Shown: piece after piece, positions 36,254-46,800 of the stretch
Numbering within the stretch: the stretch's first letter is position 1
How the letters are laid out: each line of letters starts with the position of its first letter
Assembly: GCF_001684335.1 (NCBI RefSeq)
Contig: NZ_LOIC01000077.1
Coordinates: 79,244-143,243, forward strand
Direction: 5' to 3'
Length of the DNA: 64,000 nucleotides
From: Photorhabdus namnaonensis
GTDB lineage: Bacteria; Pseudomonadota; Gammaproteobacteria; Enterobacterales; Enterobacteriaceae
Position numbers and translations under genes: made by a program
The notes under the pieces: generated by a model
Database searches by the model: none
What the model was told of the DNA's origin: nothing
The model's input: the letters and a program-made list of their open reading frames with translations, nothing else

Positions 36254-37609
36254 TTATTTCTCCCTCAATGCTTCAGATTGATACTCTCTGATCGGGCTCA
36301 GGAGATAATCGATAACGCGACGCTGATCGGTTTTGATTTCAGCGACGATTGACATACCGGGGGTAATGTCGACATGAGTATTGTCTATGACGATATTATT
36401 GCTTTTGAGGCTTACTTGAGCCGGGAAGACTAATCCCAACTGTTCATCGGTGGTTGAATCTCGGGATATACTCAGCAGTTCGCCATCGATAGTGCCGTAA
36501 CGCGTATAGGGGAAAGCATCTACCTTAACGGTGACTTGTTGCCCTGGATGTACAAATCCGGCGTCTTTATTGAGAATTTGCACCTCTGCCAGTTGCACAT
36601 TGTCGTCAGGGACGATCACCATTAAGTTTTGCGCTGGTTGCAAAACTGCGCCTAATGTATGCACACTGAGCTGTTGAACGGTTCCTGTCACGGGAGAGCG
36701 AATAATTTCAAGCTGTTCTCGCACTTGAGCTTTTGCCAGCTCTTGCTCTAAAACAACCAATTGAACTTCGGCCTGTTTTCTTTTATCAAACCATTCACGC
36801 TCTTTTTGAGTTTTCAGGCTATTTAAGCGCTCTTCCAGGCCGATATATTGCGATTGCAGCACATTAAGTTCTGCATTTTGTTGAGTAATCAGACGTTCTG
36901 TTTCCAGAAACTCTTTTTCCTGTTCAAGGTATTCAACTTTGCTGATCACCTGTTTTTGACTTAAAGTCTGGCGCGCTTTTAAACGCTGGCTAATATTTTG
37001 CCGGAGTTTAGTGAGCGCGTTGATATCGCTTTTCCGTGATTGTTGAGAAGAGAGATTGACGTTCATCTCTGCTTTCAGATTTGTTACGTTCGCTTCATAC
37101 TCTCTTTTCTCGCGGGAGTAATTTTCAACAACTTGTGCTTGTTGAGATACCGGCAATGTTTGAAATAGTGCTTGTTCTTCTGGCGCCTGTTCCTCAGTTA
37201 AAGCCTGATAACGAATTTTTTCATGGACTTGATATTCGATCTGCTTGAGTAACCGAGCGATATCTTGATTAACACCGAGTGTGTCCAATGTCAGCAGTGG
37301 GGCGTCTTTTGTTACTCGCTGTCCATTCTGAACATGGATAGCTGTCACCCGGCTCTGTTCATAAGCTTGAATTATCTGAGAGCGACCTGAGACGATCAAA
37401 CGGCCGGTTGCCGTAGCCTGAACATCCAATTTACCCAAATAGGCCCAGAGCAAGGCTATGATGACACCGATGCTGAGCGTTATTGCGGTATAACGGGCGA
37501 ACGGTGAAGGCGGACGCTGTGATAACGCCAAGTGTGTCGGTAAAAAATCATAATGCCGCGGACAACGGCGCAACCGAGTTTTAATTTTATCCTTAAAAGC
37601 CTTAATCAT
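36254..37609 (-). CDS. rtxD: Type I secretion membrane-fusion protein RtxD (HlyD family)
   Basis: 451 residues. A short cytoplasmic N-terminus and one membrane span (TAITLSIGVIIALLWAYLG, about residues 41-59), a long periplasmic coiled coil (about 150-280, rich in Gln/Glu/Leu heptads), flanked by lipoyl-like halves (ATATGRLIVSGRSQIIQAYE and IRSPVTGTVQQLSVHTLGAV), and a beta-barrel C-terminus ending LLSPIREYQSEALREK, the usual HlyD terminus. It joins the RtxB/RtxE transporter to TolC. Overlaps rtxB by 8 nt and is 2 nt from rtxE. Confidence 0.94.
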   Translation of the reverse strand: MIKAFKDKIKTRLRRCPRHYDFLPTHLALSQRPPSPFARYTAITLSIGVIIALLWAYLGKLDVQATATGRLIVSGRSQIIQAYEQSRVTAIHVQNGQRVTKDAPLLTLDTLGVNQDIARLLKQIEYQVHEKIRYQALTEEQAPEEQALFQTLPVSQQAQVVENYSREKREYEANVTNLKAEMNVNLSSQQSRKSDINALTKLRQNISQRLKARQTLSQKQVISKVEYLEQEKEFLETERLITQQNAELNVLQSQYIGLEERLNSLKTQKEREWFDKRKQAEVQLVVLEQELAKAQVREQLEIIRSPVTGTVQQLSVHTLGAVLQPAQNLMVIVPDDNVQLAEVQILNKDAGFVHPGQQVTVKVDAFPYTRYGTIDGELLSISRDSTTDEQLGLVFPAQVSLKSNNIVIDNTHVDITPGMSIVAEIKTDQRRVIDYLLSPIREYQSEALREK

Positions 37610-39707
37610 GACAAGGCGCCTCCTGTTTTAATTCTTGTTGTAACTGCCAGAGCTTTCGGTATTGCTTGCCGAGGCTAAGCAATTGAGCGTGAGAGCCTTG
37701 TTCGATAATTTCACCCTGTTTAAGAACAATGATGCGATCACAATGACGTACAGTTGAAAGGCGGTGTGCGATAGTAATAACCGTTCTGCCTTGGGCAATT
37801 TCCGCCATATTGGATTGAATGAGTGATTGTGATTCATCATCAAGGGCGCTGGTGGCTTCATCAAGAATGAGAATTTTGGGGTTAGCCAGGATAGTCCGGG
37901 CAATGGCAAGCCGCTGACGCTGACCGCCGGATAAAGATTGCCCGCCTTCTGCGATAGTTGTGTCATATCCCATTGGGAGCTTGAGAATAAATTCATGGGC
38001 GCCCGCTAGTTTGGCCGCTTTAATGACGGCTTCCAGATTAGCATCGGGTTTTGATTGGGCGATATTCTCATATACTGTTTTGTTAAATAAGAAATTTTCT
38101 TGCAGAACCACGCCGACTTGCTGCCTGAGCGTTGCAATATTGATATTTTGCAATGGAATCCCATCTAAGGTGATCGCGCCTGTTTCTGGGGTATAAAGGC
38201 GGAGTAATAAACGAGCCAACGTACTTTTCCCGCAACCAGAAGCACCCACAATACCGATGGTTTCTCCGGCTCTTATATGGAGAGTCAAGCCCTTAATCGT
38301 CGGTGGAATATCAGGCTGGTAGCGAAAGACAACATGGTTAAACGAGATTGCTCCTTGCAGAGTGATCCGTTGTTGACCGGATTGCTGTTCGGTTGGCAGG
38401 TTTAACATATCTCCTAATTTATCGACGGCTACTCGCGTTCTGATAAATTGCCCCCATAGTTCCACCAATCTGGCTAAGGGTTGGGAAGTGTGATTTACCA
38501 TCATGTTGAAGGCGATTAACTGACCAATAGTCATTTGCAGTGATAAAACCTCTGACGCGCCTAACCAGAGAATCGCTGCATTGGTGACTTTTTGTAGTAG
38601 CATCACAATATGGTTTGAACGGTTACTCAGTTGCTGTACCGCATAACTGGTATCCACCATCTTCTCAGTCTGACGATCCCAACGACGAACGAACCTTGGC
38701 TCTACCGCCAGACTTTTTAGGGTTTCAGAACCGGAAACCGTTTCAGTCAGAAAAGAGGTATTTATGGCTGCATGGGTGAACTGTTGTTCAACCGATTTTT
38801 CCATGCGAGGAGTCAGCCACCATGCCAAAATGGCATAAAAAGGGAAGGTGGCGAGAAAAACCCAGGTCAGTGTGCTGGATAACAGCGTCATCACATAGAT
38901 GAAAATAAACATAAACAGCAGATCGACAGATAAGGTGAACATTGAACCAGTCAGAAATTCTCTGACGGTATTCAGTTCACGCACTCGTGTGACGATCGCC
39001 CCTACCTGACGGGATTTAAAAAAGAGTAAAGGCAGCCCGAACAGATGCTGGACCAATTTTAATCCCAATTTGATATCAATACGGTTGGCGGTATGTGCGT
39101 ATTGGTATTCGCGCAATCCACGTAAAATCACCTCAATGATGCCGGCAATAATTAAGCCAAAGACTAATACATCAAGTGTCGATAACGCTTGATGGATTAA
39201 GACCTTATCCATAACCACCTGAATAACTAAGGGTGAAATTAGCGCAAGAATCTGTAACACAAAGGAAAATAGCAGTATTTCACCCAAATTTTTCTTTTGT
39301 GCCAGGAATTCTGGAATAAACCAACTGATGTTAAATTGCGCTTGTTTCTGCTTGATTTTAATCCATTTTCCATTCCACTCTTTTATTAGCCTTTCTTCGG
39401 ACCATATTTCGGGATTTTCTTTATCAACCCTCTGTATTAATGAATTTTCTTTATTCGATTTGGCTAAAACAAAAGGTAGCCCATTATTATCAAACAAGAT
39501 TGCGGGTAAAGGTATGTTATGATGCTTTTTGCTTACGGAATTTTTATTTGAAAGAGATAAGTTAAATTTTTTCTCTATATCCTTTATATAGGAATGGTAA
39601 CAACCAGAGTTTTTTAAGTTATCAATATCAGTAATATTTTCTTTCCCATTACATATCATCAATATTAATCTTAATGATGCTATGGTCAATTTCTCAATTT
39701 CATTCAT
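37602..39707 (-). CDS. rtxB: Type I secretion ABC transporter RtxB
   Basis: 701 residues. The N-terminal peptidase-like domain (about 1-125) has diverged strongly and no catalytic Cys/His pair is evident. A membrane domain follows (FIPEFLAQKKNLGEILLFSF, then several spans to about residue 430). ATP-binding domain: Walker A GIVGASGCGKSTLARLL, signature SLSGGQRQRLAIARTI, Walker B ILILDEATSALDDESQ. Partner of RtxE in an atypical four-part type I system (RtxB, RtxE, RtxD, TolC). First gene of the leftward operon, diverging from rtxH over 323 bp. The first ~100 codons are distinctly AT-rich compared with the rest. Confidence 0.93.
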   Translation of the reverse strand: MNEIEKLTIASLRLILMICNGKENITDIDNLKNSGCYHSYIKDIEKKFNLSLSNKNSVSKKHHNIPLPAILFDNNGLPFVLAKSNKENSLIQRVDKENPEIWSEERLIKEWNGKWIKIKQKQAQFNISWFIPEFLAQKKNLGEILLFSFVLQILALISPLVIQVVMDKVLIHQALSTLDVLVFGLIIAGIIEVILRGLREYQYAHTANRIDIKLGLKLVQHLFGLPLLFFKSRQVGAIVTRVRELNTVREFLTGSMFTLSVDLLFMFIFIYVMTLLSSTLTWVFLATFPFYAILAWWLTPRMEKSVEQQFTHAAINTSFLTETVSGSETLKSLAVEPRFVRRWDRQTEKMVDTSYAVQQLSNRSNHIVMLLQKVTNAAILWLGASEVLSLQMTIGQLIAFNMMVNHTSQPLARLVELWGQFIRTRVAVDKLGDMLNLPTEQQSGQQRITLQGAISFNHVVFRYQPDIPPTIKGLTLHIRAGETIGIVGASGCGKSTLARLLLRLYTPETGAITLDGIPLQNINIATLRQQVGVVLQENFLFNKTVYENIAQSKPDANLEAVIKAAKLAGAHEFILKLPMGYDTTIAEGGQSLSGGQRQRLAIARTILANPKILILDEATSALDDESQSLIQSNMAEIAQGRTVITIAHRLSTVRHCDRIIVLKQGEIIEQGSHAQLLSLGKQYRKLWQLQQELKQEAPCHD

Positions 39708-40030
39708 GAAAAAACATCTTTAAAATTCACAAAAATATTAATTAAAACAAAATATTATGTTGATTTGTGTGGTATTTAAGTATTGCATTATTATCTTATA
39801 TTTATTGCCAGTACCAGTGTAGGTAAATGGGACTATATATGGGGGGTAAAAGGACTTTTTGTATATAAATATTGATTTTGAGTTTTGTCTCTATATTATT
39901 TATTGATTCATTTACGCTTTAATGTATTTATAGATATACAAACTCAGGATATCCCTGAATTGAATGCTTTTCTTGTTGTAAACATTGCATAGTCTCATTA
40001 AAAAATTGTTTATTTTTGGTAAATAAAAAT
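39708..40030. promoter_or_regulatory. Divergent promoter region, rtxBDE / rtxHCA
   Basis: 323 bp, AT-rich, between the secretion operon and the toxin operon, the same layout as in Vibrio cholerae. No confident operator was identified. The segment just before rtxH (GAATTGAATGCTTTTCTTGT at 39957 onward) is recognisable in degraded form at about 54075, upstream of the rtxH remnant. Confidence 0.6.
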
Positions 40031-40381
40031 ATGTCTGAAAAATTCGTACAAACTATCTCTAGCGTTAATTATAACAAAGGTGTTTTTTCTCTTTATTTCG
40101 TTGGTCAGGAGCCTAATCGTATGGCGAATGGGATAATGGCGGAAAATGATAATGAACTTGAATTAAAACAAGTTATCCATATGCCCGCATCGGGATTTAT
40201 GTATATGGTTTCGATGGTTAAAAACATGTTGGAAGATCCACGGATGGCGGCTGAATTTGACAAGTTGATTGAGGCAGGATTTTTACCAGCTCCACAAGTA
40301 GCCGAAGAACAAATTGCATCAGAATCTGTAGTAGAAGAGTCTGATAACGCTAAAAAACGCCCATCTAAAAATACAAAATAA
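40031..40381 (+). CDS. rtxH: RtxH, conserved protein of MARTX operons
   Basis: 116 residues starting MSEKFVQTISSVNYNKGVFS; an in-frame TTG at 40016 lies upstream but has no better support. It matches, by position and size, the conserved rtxH gene in the rtxHCA operons of Vibrio; its function is unknown. The C-terminus is polar (EEQIASESVVEESDNAKKRP) and likely disordered. Followed 21 bases later by rtxC. A decayed copy, with a stop at codon 7, lies at 54133, before the second toxin gene. Confidence 0.85.
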   Translation: MSEKFVQTISSVNYNKGVFSLYFVGQEPNRMANGIMAENDNELELKQVIHMPASGFMYMVSMVKNMLEDPRMAAEFDKLIEAGFLPAPQVAEEQIASESVVEESDNAKKRPSKNTK

Positions 40382-40402
40382 GATCTCATGGTTGATTAGC
40401 GC

Positions 40403-40864
40403 ATGGCGATTATACATCAACCAGTAAAACTGAATAACGCAGAAATTCAAGCGATGATTGGAGGAGTCATGTTGCTGAGTCAGCATTCTCCTCTGCATCG
40501 GAGATACCTGGTGTCCGAGTGGCAACAGCGTATCTTGCCTGCATTTGAGCTGAATCAGTTTTGCTATTACGAAGATGAACACGGGCATCCGATCGCCTTT
40601 TGTAATTGGGCTTTTTTATCTGATCAGAATCGAGAGGAGCTTCTTTCAGGAGAAAGGGAGCTTACCCACACAGACTGGCGCTCAGGTTCACATATCTTTT
40701 TTCCTGAAATGATTGCGCCTTTTGGTCATGGGCGTGAAGTTGCCAAGGATTTGCGCCGCCGTGTCTTTTTGCCGTGGAAAGGTCAAAAAGCGTGTACTGT
40801 CCGCGGGAAACTTGATGCCCAAAACAACCGTTGTATTCGTCAAGTGCAGTGGTTTTTTGTTTAA
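40403..40864 (+). CDS. rtxC: Toxin-activating lysine acyltransferase RtxC (HlyC family)
   Basis: 153 residues, typical for HlyC-type enzymes (150-180). It transfers fatty acid from acyl-ACP to toxin lysines. Catalytic His is H32 in LLSQHSPLHRRYLVSEWQQR, equivalent to HlyC H23; other family marks are YEDEHGHPIAFCNWAFLSD and SGSHIFFPEMIAPFGHGREV. Cytoplasmic. It lies between rtxH and rtxA in the operon, 17 bases before the rtxA start. The C-terminal CIRQVQWFFV tail is the segment preserved in degraded form before the second rtxA. Confidence 0.94.
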   Translation: MAIIHQPVKLNNAEIQAMIGGVMLLSQHSPLHRRYLVSEWQQRILPAFELNQFCYYEDEHGHPIAFCNWAFLSDQNREELLSGERELTHTDWRSGSHIFFPEMIAPFGHGREVAKDLRRRVFLPWKGQKACTVRGKLDAQNNRCIRQVQWFFV

Positions 40865-40881
40865 TTTAAAGGGATTTTTTG

Positions 40882-43800
40882 ATGGGGAAATCATCAAATA
40901 GAAGTACTGAGTACTTCTTTACTGGGAAATACTACGACGATAATGATGGTAATAGTATTACTGCTATTGGTGTTGGTGGTGAAGTTTATGCTTATGGCGG
41001 AAATGATGATGTTACTGTTGGTTCACTTAAAGTCGATGTATACCATACAGATGGTGACCTTGCGGTAAAGGGAGCTTCAGGTTATGCCGGCATTAGTAAA
41101 ACGGGAAATGGAGGTCTGTCATTTGCGGGTGCCGCCGGTGCGGCTTTTATTCATCACACAGGTAAAACGGGAAATTTAAATTATTCGGGTGCTGCTGGTT
41201 ACAACAAACTGGTTCGTAAAGGTTTGTCTGGTGATACAAATTTTAAAGGGGCCGGTGGATACAATAAGTTATGGCATGAAACTAACCGGGGAAATTTAAA
41301 TTTTGCCGGTGCAGGGGCATACAATGACATTGATCATACTTGGCTTAACCGTTATCAGGATTCACAGGGAAATGTGACTTTTAATGGCGCAGGCGCTGCA
41401 AATAGCATCAGCTCACGAGTAGAGAGCGGTAACGTTACGTTTAATGGGGCTGGTGCTGATAATCACATTGTACGTAAAGGTAAAGAAGGTAATGTTATCT
41501 TACGTGGTGCGGGGGCAGCGAATCGCATTGAGCGTGTACGCCAAAATAGAGATGGGTATGAACAGACCTGCGGTGATATTACGTTTGAAGGTGCGGGGGG
41601 TTATAACAAACTCTATTCTGATGTCGCACATGGCAATATTAATTTCTCCGGTGCGGGTGCTTACAATGAAATCACCAGAATAGGTGCGGATAGCGATTTC
41701 GATGGTGAAGTATTGGAATTTGCCAAAGCCGAAGAAATCGTATTGAAGACGGCAACGATGGGAGGAAGTGGGATTCAGAAGTCTCAGCAAGTTACAGGTA
41801 TTAAATCAACCGTCGAACCGGATACCTATCTTTTTGCGTTTGCTGACAAAATGTACACTAAAATCAGCAAAGTCCAGCTTCAAAATAATCCCACCACGGG
41901 TAGATTCAGTTATCATGCCACTTCTTGGTATAAAGCAGGTAATCACCTTAAAAATCTTGCCGCGAAAGAAATTTCGTCAGGCAATGGATTTGTCGCGGTA
42001 AACGCTAATGGCGCTTACCGTCTCTCTAGTTTGGTTTTTGAGCGTCAGCAGCCCATCGAGATTCATGCTATCGAGGAAAGCCTACTGATAGATCAGTGGG
42101 TAACCTATGCGGGCGGCATGGTGATTAAAGCAGAGGATATCTCGTTAGGTGATGCCAAAATGGGGGGATATGCGATCTTCTCTAATGGTCGCAAAGTCGA
42201 TGTTTCCGCAGTCAAATCAAACCGGCAACCCAATACTTATGTGTATGCCAAGGTCATGGGGTCATATACCAAAATCGTTAAAGTTCAGTTGAAAAACGAT
42301 CCTGATACAGGGCAACTGAAATACAGAGCGGAAGCATGGTACAAAGCAGGCGATCATACGGGTAATTTGGCTAATAAAGAGCTTTCCTATGCTAACGGAT
42401 ATACCTCTATTGGTCCCAGTTACACGTTAAGCCAGCTTCAATATAACGTTAATACAGTGCGCCGTACCTCCCATCGATTAGTACATAGCGAAGAATATAG
42501 TCAGCAAGACTTTGCAAAGTCACCTACAAGCAGTGGTTACGTTAATTTTAACGGTGTGGGTGGTGGAAACGTTATTAAATCTAATGTCACGCGGGGAAAT
42601 GTTAATTTTAAGGGCGCAGGGGCGGCGAATGTCATTCTGCACGGCTCAAAATTCGGTGATACGAATTTTGATGGAGCTGGTGCAGCTAACGTCATTGTAA
42701 AAAGTGGCGAAAAGGGCGATCTGACATTTCATGGTGCGGGTTTAGCCAATGTTCTGGTTCACCAAGGCCAGAGTGGGAAAATGGATGTTTACGCTGGTGG
42801 CGCGGTAAATGTTCTTGTACGTGTCGGGGACGGACAATATCTGGCTCATCTTCTGGCTTATGGCAATATCTCAATCCACAAAGGCAACGGTAACAGCCGG
42901 GTGCTGATGTTGGGGGGATACAACACTCATAGCCAAATCGGTAATGGCAATGGCAACTGGTCCGGTGCGGGTGGTTTTAACGTGATCACTCAGGCAGGAG
43001 CCGGGGATATCTCCTCCGTACTTTTGGGTGGTGCTAACGTGCTCACTAAGCTTGGTGCGGGAGATCTGGTTTCCGGTATGTTCGGCGGCGCCAATATTAT
43101 CACTCATCTCAGTGATGAGAGCGAAACGGCCGACACCACGGCCATTGCGTTGGGCGGCGCCAACATTTTGACCAAGAAAGGGAAAGGCAATGCGTTGGCG
43201 GTAATGGGCGGTGGCGCGAATGTTCTCACGCATATCGGCGACGGCAATACCACGGGCGTTATGCTCGGTGGCGCTAATGTCTTAACCAAAGTCGGCAAGG
43301 GTGACACGACCGGCATCATGTTCGGCGTCGGCAACGTGTTGACCCATATCGGCGACGGTTTGACGCTGGGCGTGATGGCCGCGGCAGGCAATATCTTCAC
43401 TAAAGTCGGGGAGGGGACATCGATTGCCGCCATGATTGGTGTGGGCAACCTGTTTACCCATGTCGGCAAAGGGGATGCATGGGCGTTAATGGGCGGCGCA
43501 GTGAACGTCTTTACCAAAGTGGGTGACGGTAATGCGCTGGCATTAATGGTAGCCGCAGGCAATGTGTTTACTCATATTGGGGATGGCACAACGGTTGCGC
43601 TGATGCTGGCGAAGGGCAATATCGCCACGAAAGTGGGTCATGGCATGACTCTGGCGGCGATGGTCGGCAAAGCCAATATCTTTACCCATGTCGGGGATGG
43701 CAATACCTTCGCGGCCATGATTGGAGGCGCCAATGTGCTGACCAAAGTCGGCAATGACCTGACCGCCGCCTTAATGATCGGGAAAGCCAATATCTATTCG

Positions 43801-46800
43801 CATGTGGGTGATGGCGCCAGTATCGGTTTGTTTGCCGGTGAACTGAACGTGATGACCAAAGTCGGTAAGGGTACGACACTGGCGGCCATGTTTGGTAAAG
43901 CCAATATTATGACCCATGTGGGAGATGGCTTAACCGGCGTGTTAGCACTGGGTGAGGCCAATATCGTCACCAAAGTGGGTGATGATTTTATGGGGGTGGT
44001 TGCGGCGGCGAAAGCGAATGTCATAACGCATGTTGGCGACGCGACAACCGCCGGTATCCTGTTTGGCAAAGGCAATATTCTGACCAAAGTAGGCGACGGA
44101 ACCACGGTCAGTCTGCTTATTTCCGATGTGGGTAACGTGATGACCCATGTTGGAAAGGGGACGACGGTGGGTTTTGCCAAAGGTAAAGCCAATCTGATGA
44201 CCAAAATTGGCGATGGAGTCGGAGTGAATGCGGCTTGGGGGGAGGCCAATATTCTGACGCAAGTGGGAAATGGCGACCGTTACAACTTCGCGAAAGGTAA
44301 AGCTAATCTCATAACTAAAGTAGGGAATGGACAAGAAGTCGCGGTGGTTCAGGGCGATGCCAACATTATCACCCATGTGGGTAACGGTGATGATTACATC
44401 GGAGCTTGGGGCGAAGCCAACGTTATCACCAAGGTAGGAGATGGACGTAATGTGGTGCTGGCTAAAGGCAGGGCTAACATTGTCACCCAAGTAGGTAAGG
44501 GCGACAGCTTTAACGCCTTATGGAGTGAAGGCAATGTCATCACCAAAGTGGGTGATGGTATGCAGGTGACGGCGGCAAAAGGGAAAGCTAACGTTACCAC
44601 GACAGTAGGCAATGGCTTAAATGTCACTGCTGCTCATGGTGACGCTAACATTAACACCCATGTGGGTAATGGTGTTTCGGTTAACGTGGCGTGGGGGAAA
44701 TATAATGTCAATACCAAAGTTGGCAATGGTCTCAATGTTGCGGTAATGAAAGGCCAGGGTAATGCCAATATTCAGGTTGGTCACGGCTTGTATGTTAATG
44801 CTTCTTACGCACGCAACAACGTGGCGATTAAGATTGGTGATGGTGATTTTTACAACTTGGCTGTTGCATCGAGTAATACAGAAAGTAACAAGCTTGCTTC
44901 TTTCTTCGATAATATCAAACAAACTGTACTCGGAGTGGGAGGCAGTCAGGCGATCAACTATCTGGTACATGGGGATGAGGCTAGCACATCAGGCACTCAC
45001 AGGGGCAGAGGTGCAATTAACTTAACCGAAGTTTCTGCCATTGATGGTTTTAAGATGGAGGAAATTGATCAAGTTGGTTCGGATTTAAGCAGTCGTCTGA
45101 GTCGTTCTGTAACAGCGGTAGAAGTGCCTGATATTAACTCAATAGAAAGTTCTTTAGCCGGTTCGCTAAATCGAAAAACGCGATCGGTATCGGATCGGAA
45201 CGCAAACCTGATCGTCAATGGTGACTTTGAACAAGGTAATCAAGGTTGGCAGTCAACTAATGGTGTTGAGGCATATAATCCGGCGAATGCTTACGGTCTT
45301 AATAATGCGGGTCATGGAAAGCGAGTCAGTGAACTTGATGTGGATGTTAACACTACGCTTTCGCAGGAGTTGCAAAATCTGTCTGAGGGTGAAGTTGTTT
45401 CACTGAGTTTTGACTTTGCTAAACGTTCCGGTCTTGCCTCAGGTGAAGGTATGGACGTGCTATGGAATGGTAAAAGTATCTTCTCAACCTCTGGCAACGA
45501 AGTTGAATGGCAAAACAAGGCTTTGCAATTAACTGCGCAAGAAGGCGCTAATCGAATCGAATTTAAAGGTACAGGTTGGGATGATGGATTAGGTTACATC
45601 TTAGATAACGTCGTTGTGAAATCTGAAATGTCATTGATTTTGAATGGTGACTTTGAACGAGGCGATCAAAGCTGGCAGTCAACTAATGGCGTTGAAGCCT
45701 ATCATGAGGCAAGTGCTTACGGCCTTGATAACGCAGGTCATGGCTCACGGGTCAGTGAACTTGATGTGGATATCAGTACCACTATTTACCAGGATCTGAG
45801 AAACAGGTCGGAAGGTGAAGTCATTTCATTAAGCTTTGATTTTGCAAAGCGCGCAAATAGCACTACGTATAATGAAGGCATGGAAGTTCTTTGGAATGGT
45901 GAAAGCAAATTTACCATTACTAATGGTGATACTGGATGGCAAAATAAAACACTGGAATTAATCGCCAAAGCAGGTACTAACCGCATCGAATTTAAAGGTA
46001 TCGGCGATAATAATGGTATTGGCTATATCTTGGATAACGTTGTTGCAAAGTCTGTAGGTACATTGCCAGCCAATAGTGTTATTGAACATGCCAGGCAAGA
46101 CCAGGCGGCCAAAAATGCGTTAAGCGATAAAGAAAAAGCCGAAAAAGATCGTCAGCTCTTGGAACAAGAAAAAGAGAAACAACTGGCAGCGATTGAAAAA
46201 TCAAAATCTCAATTGGAATCAACGGATCAGGAAGCGCTTAGCCGGAATGGGCAAGAGCAGAGTGAGGCGATAAAAGAGGAAGCTCAGGCAGTGACTAAAG
46301 AGCTGACTTTAATAGCTGACAACTTTAAGCAACTTAAAGATGAAACCGATGATAGTCGTGAGTTAGATAGCCATTATCTCGACTATGCGGGTGGAATCTC
46401 TGAGGAGATCCAGAAACGGTTGGATAACGTTAAGCCGACATTAGAAAAACGGCTGACAGATATACATCGGAATACGATTGATACACAGCAAAAAGTAAAA
46501 GATGCCGTGGCGCTATCAGAAGCGGGCGCGGAAAAAGGTAAACAAAATCGTGACAAGGCGATTCTTGATGGTGTAGATGCGCAATTCAAAGCGGATCAGA
46601 GAAAAGAAGAAGCTCTTTCACAACAGCAGCAGGCAGAAAAGGCGAAGGATAGCGCCAATATTGCGTATCAGAATGCTGAACGTCGTGGTAAGCGTGATAC
46701 CGCAGCGGCGGAAAATAAAGCGGCTCAGGCTCAAGCGGATGCTAAAGGAGCGAAGCTAAACGATTCCAGACCGGCTCGCATTGGTACAAGCGGCAGCGGC

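Noticed and set aside
43104-44970. Long leftward open frames over the B repeats of rtxA1
   Set aside because: Antisense to a repeat array; periodic codon pattern of the sense strand keeps the other frames open. No ribosome sites or conserved features.
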